This document shows, piece after piece, positions 50,395-62,396 of a DNA stretch of 64,000 nucleotides. How positions within the stretch are numbered: the stretch's first letter is position 1; each line of letters begins with the position of its first letter. The notes under the pieces were generated by a model. That model saw only the letters and a program-made list of their open reading frames with translations. It had not been told where the DNA came from and searched no databases. The stretch comes from Platycnemis pennipes. Lineage: Eukaryota; Arthropoda; Insecta; Odonata; Platycnemididae. The stretch is from contig OW121858.1 of the NCBI GenBank assembly GCA_933228895.1, positions 29,721,859 to 29,785,858 on the forward strand, in the 5' to 3' direction. Both the position numbers and the translations under genes were made by a program.

Positions 50395-50599
50395 TTTTTT
50401 TAGGTACGCGGGAAAAATTATATTTTAAAATGTATCGTTGCGACCCTCACACCCAAAACCTTTTTACCTGATCATAGCATAATATTTTGGGTTTCTTAAT
50501 ATGTTTCTGACTTAATCCGCAAATATAAAGGGTCAGAATTTACGTTATAAGTCTAGCCTTAAATTTAACCGCGTAATTTTATTTTCCGGCGACTATTAA
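50395..50599 (-). mobile_element. LINE family B-like ORF remnant
   Basis: Complement words of the ORF end: ggtacgcgggaaaaatta, cctgatcatagcataatat, cttaaatttaaccgcgtaa. It ends at the TTAA used by MITE M1 copy 3. Confidence 0.5.
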
Positions 50600-50603
50600 T
50601 TAA

Positions 50604-51621
50604 GGAGATTCCACCGTGACTCCGCGATTCAAAATCCCGTAAAAGAGCTATTATATGTTATTTCATGAATGAATACCGATCCAGAAAAACACCAATATAT
50701 GGAATATCATCTATAGGGTGATAACGCATTGTACACAGTAATTCTATGAGTATACACAATAATTTAGCATAATACACAATAGTTTTATGAGTATGATGCT
50801 ATTATATAGTGCGTTATAGTTGCATTCTATTTTTAATACAAGCTCTTTTTTGACTCATTTTGAGTTCGGAACATGGCTGACATGTTGTTGCCACGTTTAA
50901 TTTACAAAGTGAGAATACATGCTCAATCCCGCTAATACGTATTCTAGAAATAGTTTAAATATTTTCTTACTTAGTTTTAAACTATTCCCTTGCAAATACA
51001 ACTCTCTGTTCTGAATTTTATTAATATTGATATTTTTGAAAACTGTTTGGCAACAATGACGCTGCTACCATTTGGAAGCATTGGTATTAATTACACCATA
51101 TCAATAACCAATAAAATATTTAAATTACGTAAAAAATAAAAGAAGGCCCTTGGTAAGGTATATTCCGTAATTAAGTCGGTAAATAAGCTTGTATGCACGT
51201 TCCGTCACAAGTACCGTTGCCAATGATAACAACATACTGTAGCGTCACTTTCATGTAACTAAGACTCTTCTGCTTTTTTTCGAGCAATCATTTATTAATA
51301 TCAATGAAACAAGTTAGATGGTAAGGCGAGCACTTTTTCACAATGCTAAATTCTACATGCAATTGCGCATCTTTTGTTAGTTTCTCGCCAAAACGACATT
51401 TCTCTTTACATCATTAATCTGCAAATTTCACTGCAAGAGCCATGCTCTGCCGTGTAACCACGTCATTTAAAATGGCTGATTTTCAGTGTCTTCTTTCTCC
51501 AAATATATATTTTGGAAACGCCTCATTATTTTATTGGCAATCGACAGAAGGGCCATGAAATTATATGTCCTGAAATTTTCACAAAAAAAGGACATCTACT
51601 TAATGCTTCGGTGGAGCCTCC
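50604..51621. mobile_element. TTAA-flanked MITE, family M1, copy 3
   Basis: TTAA at 50600-50603 and 51622-51625; termini GGAGATTCCACCG and CGGTGGAGCCTCC. 1018 bp, the most complete copy. The interior shares tgaccgattcaaaatccc-, tttggcaacaatgacgctg- and gccatgctctgccgtg-type blocks with the other three. No transposase. Confidence 0.9.
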
Positions 51622-51625
51622 TTAA

Positions 51626-51894
51626 GATTCGTGTTCTCTTCGCTGGCATCTTAAAAAGGACCTTGTTTCCACTTCTCCTCCTTGGAAGAAGGCAGTGGGC
51701 GCGAGCAAATGAAAGTGCTCTGCTTACCTCAAACAAGGCTCTGTTGCCTGACTAAACAGTCGTATCCCCTCTCCTTCCCCCCTTCGCCAAAACCAACGCT
51801 TTCTTGTTTGAGAAGTCTGGCCCAGGGCAAACAGTCCCGGACCGGAAGTGTGTTTAAACACTCATTCCCATTCCCTGCATCATACGTTCCTCTC
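51626..51894. other. No recognisable gene
   Basis: The open frame 51682-52035 runs from here into the adjacent tandem repeat and has no domain. Confidence 0.4.
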
Positions 51895-53225
51895 ATTCTA
51901 GATGGCGAACCGCTAATTTCTTTTCCACTTTTTACGGAACGCGCCACGCGCTCTCCGCTTCCGGTCGGCCATCTTGTCGAACCCGTCCGCCATCTTGTGA
52001 TGCGAATTTTGGTAGTATTGATGAATATTAATTAAAGTAAATGCTGTTACTGATTCCATTCAAATTCCTTATATTAATTTAAATGAAAGTAAATGCTGTT
52101 ACTGATTCCGCCATCTCGTGATGCGAATATTGGTAGTATTGATGAATATTAATTAAAGTAAATGCTGTTACTGATTCCATCCAAATTCCTTGTATTTATT
52201 AATGTAGGTGATTCCCGCCTGGAACGGCTAATTTCTTACCGCGTTTTTCGAATCGTTCCTCGTGGCTTTTTTCCCGGTCGGCCATCTTGTCGAATACATC
52301 CGACATGTTATGGTCCGAATAGTTATTGTAATACAGTAACATTACTCCAACAGTAAGCACATCTACTAATACCATTCTAATTACTTGAATATAATCATTT
52401 TCGCCCGAGACCCGCTAATTTTTCACGTTTTTGAAAAGATTTACGTGGCCTTTTTTCCGGTCGGCCATCTTGTCGATCCCGTACGCCATCTTGTGATCGA
52501 ATCGTGCTCGTATGACATAAATATTGTTGAAAAAGTAAATACTGTTGCTGATGCCGTTCTAATTCCTGGTATATATTAATCTAATTCCCGACGGCAAACG
52601 GCTAATTTCTTACCACGTTTTTCGAATCGTTCCTCGTGGTTTTTTCCCGGTCGGCCATCTTGTGACATACGTCCGCCATGTTAGGGTCCGAACAGTTATC
52701 GTAATACATTAACATTAATCCAAAAATAAGCACTTCTACTGATACCATCCCTTGAATATATTCATTTTTGCCCGAGAGCCGCTAATTTTACACGTTTTTC
52801 GAAAATCTCCACGTGGCTTTTTCCCGGTCGGCCATCCTGTTGAACCCGTCCGCCATCTTGTGATCGAATCGTGGTCTATTGCATATATATTGTTGAAAAA
52901 GTAAATACTGTTAGTACTGATGCCGTTCTAATTCCTTGTATATATTAATCTAATTCCTTCTGCGAATAGTGATCGTAATACATTTACATTTATCCAAGAA
53001 TAAGCACTTCTACTTATACCATCCTCATTCCTTGGAAATATTTATTTTCACCAGGGAGCCGCTAATTTTCCACTTTTTTCATAACGTTCCACGTGGCCTT
53101 TTTGCCGGTCGGCCATCTTATCGAGCCCATCCGCCATCTTGTGATGCGAATCGTGGTCGTATTTATCAATATTGTTGAAAAAGTATGTATTGTTACTGAT
53201 GCCATTCTAATTCCTTGTGTATCCA
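51895..53225. repeat. Two-subunit tandem repeat, higher-order period about 370 bp
   Basis: The anchor cggtcggccatcttgt occurs near 51963, 52277, 52459, 52648, 52826 and 53105. Two alternating subunits of about 180 bp differ after the anchor: one has cgaatacatccgacatgtta and gtaagcac, the other cgatcccgtacgccatcttg and tattgttgaaaaagtaaat. Subunits repeat at 371 and 367 bp. A short near-duplicate (agtaaatgctgttactgatt) is present at about 52035-52175. Confidence 0.85.
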
Positions 53226-53877
53226 TTGATATCAAAACTGGTGATGCATATAATTAATACGGAACGTATGAATTTAATTGTTCCTGAATGTGTTTCCAAA
53301 CGGGTCATTACCTTCAGGCTCGGACAGAATCTACATTAAACGTGTGACGTCAGTTGTTTACAATAAAACGAGAATAGAGATGACGTATGAGAACGGAAAC
53401 AATAGACATTTAAACAGCGCGTAACGTGAGACCATATATGTGGGATCTCTTACGTTAGTACACGGAAAACCAATGAGAAGCGTCCCTGGTTTTGGCGATA
53501 ATGAGACACCTATGGGGAGTTATAGAAGTTACAAGTGGATTCATACTTCTGAACTAAAATTTCAGTCTCGAATACTGTTACATATTTTAATGTCTTTGTT
53601 TTTTTTAGCTTGGAGAATTTCCAGAATATTTTGCAATGAAAGAATCAACAAATGAATAGTTATTTGATGTTATTTTGTTTGAGTGACGTTTTACAAGCTA
53701 TGACATTTAATAACCTTGTTTGCGATCGTTACCAATGGTTACATCGCGAGCATTTCGTCGGCAAGGATTAAACACAGTTTTCACGATTCAATTCTTGTGA
53801 ACTGCAGTTAACTTAAACGTTCGACAACTTAAGCGTTCTGGTAACTTCATCAAGGGAATGGAATAAGTAAGTATATC
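53226..53877. other. No recognisable gene
   Basis: Small open frame 53440-53655 lacks any known domain. No match elsewhere in the window noticed. Confidence 0.35.
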
Positions 53878-53881
53878 TTAA

Positions 53882-56305
53882 GGCAGTTGTACAAGGTACA
53901 ATTTTTGTACAAGATCTTGTACAATAATATTGAAGGGCGAGATTTGACCAAGATATTGTACAAGAAGTTGGTTGATAGTCGTACACGATCAAACATATTT
54001 TCGTGCAATTTGATTAGCCAATAACATGCGCAGATATCGTTTTCTGTCAAACAGCTGAATTGCGATATCCGATGACGATTATAGTATTTTGAAAATACTG
54101 CCATAGTTACTGGGTTACAGTGATTTGCTACCACTAATCCTAGAATTATAATATAATGGAATTATACGCTTGGTTACTTGCACTCTTTCATCGGATCATG
54201 AAACCCATCATTTATCCTCCAAACATCATCTTTATGCTTGTTGCATATATTTATTCTTGGTTCAATAACGTCATCCTAATTTCATTGATGAGGTTTAATG
54301 TTTGTCAGTGTGTCCAACTCATCTTTTGAGAAATAGAACACTTCCGACGCGAACGACGAATATCACAATATATGGAAGCAACAAAAAGAATGTCACAATA
54401 TGGGAGCAACAAAGAATATAACAATATGGAAGCAACAAAGAATATAACAATATGGAAGCAACAAAGAATATCACAATATGGAAGCAACAAAGAATATCAC
54501 AATATGGAAGCAACAAAGAATATAACAATATGGAAGCAACAAAGAATATAACAATATGGAAGCAACAAAGAATATAACAATATGGAAGCAACAAAGAATA
54601 TAACAATATGGAAGCAACAAAAAGAATATAATATGGAAGCAACAGAAATAATATCTTAATATGGAAGCAACAAAGAATATAACAATATGGAAGCAACAAA
54701 GAATATCACAATATGGAAGCAACAAAGAATATAACAATATGGAAGCAACAAAGAATATAACAATATGGAAGCAACAAAGAATATAACAATATGGAAGCAA
54801 CAAAGAATATAACAATATGGAAGCAAAAAAAAGAATATAATATGGAAGCAACAGAAATAATATCTTAATATGGAAGCAACAAAGAATATAACAATATGGA
54901 AGCAACAAAGAATATAACAAAATGGAAGCAACAAAGAATATAACAATATGGAATCAACAAAGAATATAACAATATGGAAGCAACAAATAATATAACAATA
55001 TGGAAGCAACAAAGAATATCACAATATGGAAGCAACAAAGAATATCACAATATGGAAGCAACAAAGAATATAACAATATGGAAGCAACAAAGAATATCAC
55101 AATATGGAAGCAACAAAGAATATAACAATATGGAAGCAACAAAGAATATAACAATATGGAAGCAACAAAGAATATAACAATATGGAAGCAACAAAGAATA
55201 TAACAATATGGAAGCAACAAAAAGAATATAATATGGAAGCAACAGAAATAATATCTTAATATGGAAGCAACAAAGAATATAACAATATGGAAGCAACAAA
55301 GAATATCACAATATGGAAGCAACAAAGAATATAACAATATGGAAGCAACAAAGAATATAACAATATGGAAGCAACAAAGAATATAACAATATGGAAGCAA
55401 CAAAGAATATAACAATATGGAAGCAACAAAAAGAATATAATATGGAAGCAACAGAAATAATATCTTAATATGGAAGCAACAAAGAATATAACAATATGGA
55501 AGCAACAAAGAATATAACAAAATGGAAGCAACAAAGAATATAACAATATGGAATCAACAAAGAATATAACAATATGGAAGCAACAAAGAATATAACAATA
55601 TGGAAGCAACAAAGAATATAACAATATGGAAGCAACAAAAAGAATATCATAATATGGAAGCAACAGAAATAATATCTTAATATGGAAGCAACAGAAATAA
55701 TATCTTAATATGGAAGCAACAAAGAATATAACAATATGGAAGCAACAAAGAATATAACAATATGGAAGCAACAAAGAATATAACAAAATGGAAGCAACAA
55801 AGAATATAACAATATGGAATCAACAAAGAATATAACAATATGGAAGCAACAAAGAATATAACAATATGGAAGCAACAAAAAGAATATCATAATATGGAAG
55901 CAACAGAAATAATATCTTAATATGGAAGCAACAAAGAATATCATATTATGTAAGCAACAAAGAATATCATATTATAGAAACAACAAAGAATATCGTAATA
56001 TGAGAGCAACAAAGAATATCACAATATGGAAGCAACAGAAAGAATATCACGATATGCACCCCAAAAATGGAAGTTTTGCCACGCTAATAGGAATAAAAGT
56101 TATCACAAATACACATGAACACCAACCTTACGAATTATAAACGATCGCATCGCTACCGTCACATGTCATGCGCATAAGCTACGGAGTGGACCTTTGAAAT
56201 AGTTTCATCCAATACTTTTATAGAGAATGATCTAATTTCTTGTACGTGAACTTGTACACGAATACACCTCGTGCACGATACAATTGCACATCACGTACAA
56301 CGGCC
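53882..56305. mobile_element. Terminal-inverted-repeat element P2 carrying a 26-bp array
   Basis: Left end TTAA then GGCAGTTGTACAAGG; the right end is ccttgtacaac-like in complement (GGCCGTTGTACGTGATG read inward from 56305), followed by tttg rather than TTAA. Subterminal GTACAAG and cttgtac words recur at both ends. The centre is the minisatellite at 54362-56050. No transposase. Confidence 0.55.
54362..56050. repeat. 26-bp minisatellite with about 600-bp higher-order duplication
   Basis: About 60 units of acaatatggaagcaacaaag plus aatata. Variant units (aagaatataatatgg, then cagaaataatatcttaa) recur near 54621, 54830, 55221 and 55430. The spacing pairs show that about 54600-55000 was duplicated as a 600-bp block at about 55200-55600. 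Long hydrophobic open frames on the minus strand (up to 188 residues) result from the repeat having few stops in that register. Confidence 0.95.
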
Positions 56306-57198
56306 TTTGCAGTCTTTAAAGTTAATTGTTAGCACCAATTTCACTAAAGGTTTCCTTTTTACGCATTCGTCACTCAATTTTTTCAAGCATCTGCTGTTAT
56401 GATACCAGTTCACCATGACAACCTAAGATATTTTTAATTAAAGTTGGCTATCAATTAAAAAGGCATGGGGGAGATATATATTCATCTAAAAAATACGATT
56501 TGCGCATTCGTCACTCAATTTTTTTATAGGGAGTCGCGTCATGTCGATTGCGTCCGCTAGAGAATAAGTTCCCCTTGTCGCGTTTCACGTAAACGACTGA
56601 CGTCACCCGTTAAGGTTCATTTTGCCCCATAGCCTTTACTCCAACGTGGTCTCAGGTAAGGATTCAGTCTTTGCGAAATATCTTCCGGGAACTCTCTCCG
56701 TATCTCTTCATCCCCTTCCTCTTCGCCACCTCCGGACCGTATTTCGCCCTCTCTCTCCCCCGGCCCTAATTCCGCCCCCCTCGCCTTGAATAGGCGCTCA
56801 TCAGATGAGATTATAGCCCAGAGACTCCCGTAGCCGAACCGCAGCCGAGGCAAGACTCTTCCACCCTCCCCTCATCTGGTCCGAAAACCATCCCCCAATC
56901 ACTCTCCTGGACCAGTTCCACCCCCTAGCCGAACCACCCTAGGAGAAATGGTCCACCCCCAGGGGAGTTTAAAAAAAATAAACCCCTACCCCCTCTTGAA
57001 CCACAGTCCCTTCAACTGACTTCCTTCCTGACTAACTCAGCGTATCCTGTACCCTTCCCTACCTCTTTCCAGGGTACGTAGAGCTAGGATACATCCTAGG
57101 GTCGTTTTTCTACACAAAATATATTCGCAAACTCTGGATGTAGCAACGCAGTGTTGCGCTTCAAAAACTAATGGGGTAGTTGATAATTATTTTCTTAC
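56306..57198. other. No recognisable gene; C-rich part
   Basis: cattcgtcactcaattttt occurs twice (about 56363 and 56505). From about 56640 to 57060 the sequence is C-rich. The minus frame 56617-56853 (78 residues, G/E-rich) has no domain. Confidence 0.4.
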
Positions 57199-57995
57199 AT
57201 ATACATCTACACAATACCCTGCAAGCCACCATAAAGGTGTGTGGCAGGGGGTGAATGCTCACCAAGCATGCACTACATATCATGCATAAAAAAGGATTAG
57301 TATTTATATACTCTTCTAAACTTCACTATTTAAAAAAAGATAAAAAATAGCAAAGTATGCATGCAAAAATATAATGTTAGTTGGGTTAGCTTCAAGTCCT
57401 TACACCAACATGCAGCTACCAATGTTATCCATTGCTACACTCGTATTGGACATATTTACCGCTGTTCATATCCTTTAATTGTACGAGGTAAAAAGGACAT
57501 TTTGAATCTGTCAGTTCGGCAATCAATTTCTCTAATTTTGTAATTATGGTCCAGTCTACTTTATGGGGTTGGGGTTCGCAAAATATTTTTAACATCATCC
57601 CTGAAAATATATTATCCTGGAATTTGTTTAAGAGATTAAGTCTGAATTTCAACCTGCGATCAGACAGTGATTCCCATTTTAAATTTATTTAATAGACTGG
57701 TTATACGCTAATATAGTTGTATAATACCGTCCCTTTACAAATCTTGCCGATCTTCGCTGCACACGTTCAAGTTCATTATTTAGACCTATTCGTATAAATC
57801 CCATAATACACTTGCAGCGTATTCCAAACGAGGTCGAACAAGGGACGTAAGTAGCTGATTTCTCTAACTAAATGAACGTCACATTTACCCAATACTCCTT
57901 TGATGAATCCCAGTCTACGATTAGCTTGCCCCATTACTTCACGTATGTTTATAGCCCAACAATAAGATCATGTGTCAGTCTTATTCCAGGACGTG
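57199..57995 (-). mobile_element. LINE family A copy
   Basis: Tail, hairpin complement near 57217-57250 and 3' UTR, then ORF pieces on the minus strand: RLNLLNKFQDNIF, NHCLIAG and SVLWDLYE, and GQANRRLGFIKGVLG near 57900, ending in the TDLIVGL region. Frameshifts throughout. Confidence 0.8.
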
Positions 57996-58365
57996 TTCTT
58001 AGTGTATTGATGGAAAGTTTATGACACCTACAGTGCAAATGTTTTATGAAATTGGATTTTAAAAAGATCAAAAAAATTTCCTTCGTTGATTTAGAAATGA
58101 AAAAAATTCGACGTGACGGAAAAACTATAGCATTCCGGTAAATGTTTTAACGTGTGGCGTCACACTCTTTCCCCTACCTGCCACCAGGTGGTGTTGCGGA
58201 CGTTTTCATACTTACGGTGCACTCCGTTAAAGCTAATTAACTAGTAATCTAAGGTATATTATTCAATTAATTTAGCGTGAAGTGCTTTTATTTAATTATT
58301 TGAACTTATTTATCCAGTTGATTCGTTTAAATGCTGTTAGTATTAATTTTAGTGATCGTGTTGTC
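57996..58365. other. No recognisable gene
   Basis: AT-rich spacer; nothing recognised. Confidence 0.35.
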
Positions 58366-58522
58366 GATGGTGATCGAACTAGGATCGATAGTGTTCGATA
58401 TATGTCCAGTATCGACCTGAACTCGTATCGCAGTTGCTATTTACATATGCGAGTGGTGCTTAATAGTTTTTAACAGTTGACTATATCATAGCAGTCAACT
58501 GCTTAAGCAGTAAACGCACCTT
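58366..58522 (-). repeat. Single diverged copy of the 155-bp P1 unit
   Basis: Reverse orientation relative to 44286-45835: gatcgaactaggatcgatag, atgtccagtatcgacctga, actcgtatcgcagttgc, cagtcaactgcttaag, then aaacgcacctttat, which resembles the P1 terminal repeat followed by a degenerate TTAA. A solo relic of the same element family. Confidence 0.7.
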
Positions 58523-58968
58523 TATATTACGATACCCCGATACGGCGATATCCCCGCATATCGAGTCGCAATATGAAGTGCACATCGGATATCGCCCTCG
58601 ATATATCGTATCGATAGCTCGGCCCTTCCAAAGACGAAATATTCCCGTGAGCCCCTTCGTTCACCCCTGAGCGTTTAAGAGCCCCTTTCATTGTCGGGCG
58701 GTCCTCTATTGTTGTGTGCTCCTGGTCTCCGCAGACCCTTGCCTCGAACAAATCCCTTTTTAAGTCGCCTGCGGCCTTGAGCCGCTCGTAAACATTGTCG
58801 ACCCTTTTCGACCAACCACTCCTCCCTCCCCCCCCCCCACCCTCAGCTTCCGTCCCATAATGCGCCTCGGCGAGCGCCAACCCACTCAAATCCACCTCCA
58901 CTTCCTACCTGCCTGTGCGATTCGGACGGGAGCAAAGGCTTGCGAAGCGGTCTCCCTTGAGCTCTTAA
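58523..58968. other. CGATA-rich then C-rich stretch, no clear gene
   Basis: 58530-58620 is CGATAT-rich. The minus frame 58527-58901 (124 residues) carries a poly-Gly run from a C-tract near 58828-58840. No domain, and it runs into the CGATAT words, so a gene is not claimed. Confidence 0.4.
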
Positions 58969-60315
58969 AACAGGTTCCACCGTGACTCCGCGGTTCAAAA
59001 TCCCGTAAAAAAGAGCTATTTGTTATTTAACGAATAAATACCGAAATAGAAAAACAAACAAAATATGGAAAATCATCTTTAGTGTGATAGCAAGCATACT
59101 ACACAATAATTGGATGAGTATGATGGTATTATATATATTGTGGGTTGTGGTTGCATTCTACAAGCTCTTTTTAACTCATTTTGCATTCGGAACATGACTG
59201 ACGCGTTGTTGCCATGTTTAATTTGCAAAGTGACAATACATTAATTTACAATACAATACAATACAATATAATATAATACAATAGTTTAAATATATTCTTA
59301 CTTAGTTTTAAACTATTTCCTTGCAAATGCAACTATTTGTATTGAATTTTATTAATATTCATATTTTTGAGAATTGTTTGGCAACAATGACGCTGCTACC
59401 ATTTGGACTATACGGTGATAACACGCATAGTACACAATAACTGTAAGAGTATGCTATTACATAGCGCGATGTGGTTGCATTCTATTTTAATACAAGCTCT
59501 TTTTTTTTAACTCATTTTGACTTCGGAACATGGCTGACATGTTGTTGCCACGTTTAATTTACAAAGTGAGACTATCATGCTCAATCCCGCTAATACGTAT
59601 TCTTAAATAGGTTAAATATTTTCTTACTTAGTGTTTTACACTATTCCCTTGCAAATACAACTCTCTGTTTTGAATTTTATTGATATTGATATTTTTGAAA
59701 ATTGTTTGGCAACATTGACGATGCTACAATTTGGAAGCATTGGTATTAATTACATCATGTAAATAACCAATTAGAATATTTAAATTACATAAAAAATATA
59801 TGAGAAGGACCTTGGTAAGGTATATTCCTTAATTAAGTTAGTAAATAGGCTTGTCCCAAATACCGTTGCCAATGATAACAACATACTGTAACGCCACTTT
59901 CATGTAGCTAAGGCTTTTATGCTTTTTTCGAGCAAACATTAATTAATATCAATTAAACGAGTGTAATAAGTCGAGCACTTTTATTACAATTCTAAATTCT
60001 ACATAAAATTGCGCATCTTATATTAGTTTTTCCTCAAAACGACATTTCTCTTAACATTATTAATCTGCAAATTTTACCGCAAGAGCTAATATGCTCTGCG
60101 GTATAACCACGCATAAAATATCCGATTTTCAACGTCCTTGTAATACTCATATTAATATAGTCACATATATAATTAATGGAACAATAATAGTCATATATAT
60201 AATTAATGGAAAGGTCTCATTATTTTATTGCCGTAATCGATAGAAGGGCCAAAAAATGATGTGTCCTTAGATTTTCACAAAAATGACATCTAGTTCATAA
60301 TTCGGTGGAGACACC
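58969..60315. mobile_element. MITE M1, copy 4, with internal duplication
   Basis: TTAA at 58965-58968 and 60316-60319; the right end is CGGTGGAGACACC and the left end has decayed (aacaggttccaccg). It is 1347 bp because a block of about 330 bp is tandemly duplicated: attctac/attctattt..caagctcttttt, ggcaacaatgacgctgctac and atttgga occur near 59155-59405 and again near 59465-59735. Confidence 0.8.
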
Positions 60316-60319
60316 TTAA

Positions 60320-60490
60320 GCGCCTAACGAAAAGTCGCCGTTAATCGCATGTAATTTCAAATGCAGTTTGTGCAAAAAGGAGTATGGGTTGGTATAATTA
60401 TCTTTACCTTATTTGATAGAGGAACTTTAGTTCTGTAAGTGCTGAAAATATAAAAAAATTACATGACTTTCACTTTTTGCTTCAACCTCC
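60320..60490. mobile_element. Short M2-type MITE, abutting M1
   Basis: Between TTAA at 60316-60319 (shared with M1 copy 4) and TTAA at 60491-60494. The right end, caacctcc, and about 150 bp inward match the left part of M2 at 14266-14420 in reverse. A deletion derivative of M2. Confidence 0.75.
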
Positions 60491-60495
60491 TTAAC

Positions 60496-60780
60496 AAGAT
60501 TCCTTTCTCTACAATTCTTCCCGTTCACTTTTCCCGTTAAGACAATTGTCTTCATGAGGCCATCAATGTCTTAAGACGCGGATTATGTTGTCCCGTCTTC
60601 TTCTTAGAGTTTTCTTAAGACTTCCCTTTCGCCCTCTCTTCTTAAAACACTACTTCGTTTGTCACGCGGTCGACCCACTTTATCTTCATCATTCTTCTGT
60701 TCATGTAACGACGTTTTGGATGCTTCCTAGCTTGACTTCTTAGCTTATGTCATCGTCTTACATGCCTAGCTGCCATTATA
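60496..60780 (-). mobile_element. RTE-like LINE family C, downstream piece
   Basis: On the minus strand: EAFKTS-like words, RVTNEVVF, LKKTLRRRRDN, and DGLMKTIVLTGKVNGKNCR. Interrupted from its upstream piece (61039-61270) by a family A LINE. Confidence 0.7.
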
Positions 60781-60786
60781 AAAGTT

Positions 60787-61038
60787 ACGTATTAGGGATA
60801 TGAATAACGGTAAATGTATCTAGTACGAGTATAGCAATGGATAACATTGGTAGCTGCATGTTGGTATAACGACTTGAAGCTAACCCAACTAACAGCATGT
60901 TTTTGCATGTATGCTTTGCTATTTTAATTTTTATCACAAATTTTATGCATGATATGTAGTGCATGTTTGGTGAGAGTTCACCCCCTGCCACACACCTTTA
61001 TGGTGGCTTGCAGGGTATTATGTAAATATAGATATATA
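60787..61038 (+). mobile_element. LINE family A 3' end
   Basis: Starts at RDMNNGKCI, continues through the 3' UTR (gctgcatgttggtataac) to the hairpin near 60984-61018 and a short degenerate tail. Inserted within an RTE-like copy. Confidence 0.8.
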
Positions 61039-61270
61039 AGAAGCATGCTCCAGACATACATCCTGATGAATTGCTTCCTTATAACTTCCAAGCATGTATT
61101 TCAAGCTGTAAGTAGCTTCTTTCTTTTTCCTGTGCTATTATGGAAATAACTGTTTTCTTTCTTGCTTCGTCCGTCGTTGTTTACTCGGTTTCCTAAGCAA
61201 CAAAAGAACTCACCTCTTTCAGCTGTTGTTTTTCTAGTTCAACGTTGGTTTTATTTTACCTCTTCTGAAG
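61039..61270 (-). mobile_element. RTE-like LINE family C, upstream piece
   Basis: Minus-strand words for TNVELEKQQLKEV, RITNDGRSKKE, VISIIAQEKE, and FIRMYVWSML match the order of the copy at 47700-47930. Continues at 60496-60780. Confidence 0.7.
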
Positions 61271-62396
61271 ACTGAAGGTTGATGGCTTTATATCTCGAAA
61301 ACGGATACGAAATATTTATACAGAGCACAGCAGCTAGAAGATGATTCATTCTTTAGTTTAACGCACGTATCAGACTTTTTTTAATAATTACTTCTGGTGC
61401 ACGTTTTTGAAGCGGGGATGAAAAACGGAGCAGTTTTGTTTTTTCGATTCGTAGACGTCACTTTGGTGGTTGTTATAGCAACGTGGAAGGGACAAACAAA
61501 AAGGAAATGGCGATAGAATGTGCATCTTACTTTCGTCGCGATGCTCTTTAAGTTTCAAATTACTTACTTCTACATTCGTTTGGGTTATTCTATGACAAAT
61601 TTACGAAAACGGGTTTTCTCAGTAAGTATGCGACGTTGGAAGCATGCGAACACCTTCGTCTTCAAATTTTAATTTAATAAATTAATTTTTAATTTAATTC
61701 AATAAATTTATTTTCAATAAAGCTTACATGTTGTAATTTCCCTATGGATGGGTTACAAAAAAAATAAAATATTACAACTTAACAACAGTTACAAGCATAC
61801 TTTCTAGTGTCTAGTCATTATGAATTATTTATTATCTTGTATGGTCCTGCTAAGCTGATGCTTATCAGCAGGTTCCCAGTTTACAATATAGTGGTGCAAT
61901 CACAATAGAGAGTTATAATTTATAAATAATAATAAAAAAATAACAGTGCAGTTAAGGTCCTGCTAAGCCAAAGCGGCTTGTCAGCAGGTGCCTTTACTGA
62001 AAATGTGTTTTTTTTTGCTCTGTAGCGTTTTGGACAATAAAGAGCTTTACAGTATTAGCCAATGAGGCACTCTTTTAGTGATTTTTTTAAGAATAGATAT
62101 GCTATTAATATCATGCATTGAAATTTCTTTTGATAATCCATTGACGTCATTTACTCTTCACTGTACCGAAATACTTTAATTGAATTTATGTAATTTTATG
62201 TATTTTTTTATGCGCGTTGAGTACAGCTATCTCAAGTTTAGTGTTGAATTCGTTGGCCATTAACATTGATTCCTCTCGTATTTCTGATGAAATATAGTTC
62301 GCTTTATTTTCGGTCGCCATATTAATTTCTGAAAAACTATAGATAAGAGTTGCACACAATAAAGATTAGCATTTAAAAATAAGTAAAAATGAATTA
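61271..62396. other. AT-rich spacer with a duplicated hairpin
   Basis: No gene recognised. Contains the tandem hairpins listed separately and T/A-rich runs near 61670-61735. Confidence 0.4.
61843..61995. repeat. Two tandem copies of a conserved hairpin
   Basis: ggtcctgctaagc..gcttatcagcaggtt at about 61844-61875 and ggtcctgctaagcc..ggcttgtcagcaggt at about 61960-61991. Each folds: CCTGCT/AGCAGG outside and AAGC/GCTT (or AAGCC/GGCTT) inside. The inner stem gains a G-C pair in the second copy on both sides. Unit spacing about 116 bp. Class unknown. Confidence 0.65.

Noticed and set aside
54305..55944. Long minus-strand open frames (up to 188 residues) rich in Leu, Phe, Cys and Tyr
   Set aside because: They are translations of the 26-bp minisatellite; several overlapping registers are open at once and no start, domain or flanking structure supports a protein.
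54362..56050. CRISPR-like array of regular 26-bp repeats
   Set aside because: There are no unique spacers; units are directly tandem, and the context is eukaryotic.
58527..58901. 124-residue minus frame with a poly-Gly run
   Set aside because: The frame runs into CGATAT-rich repeat DNA and a C-tract; no recognisable domain or splice support.
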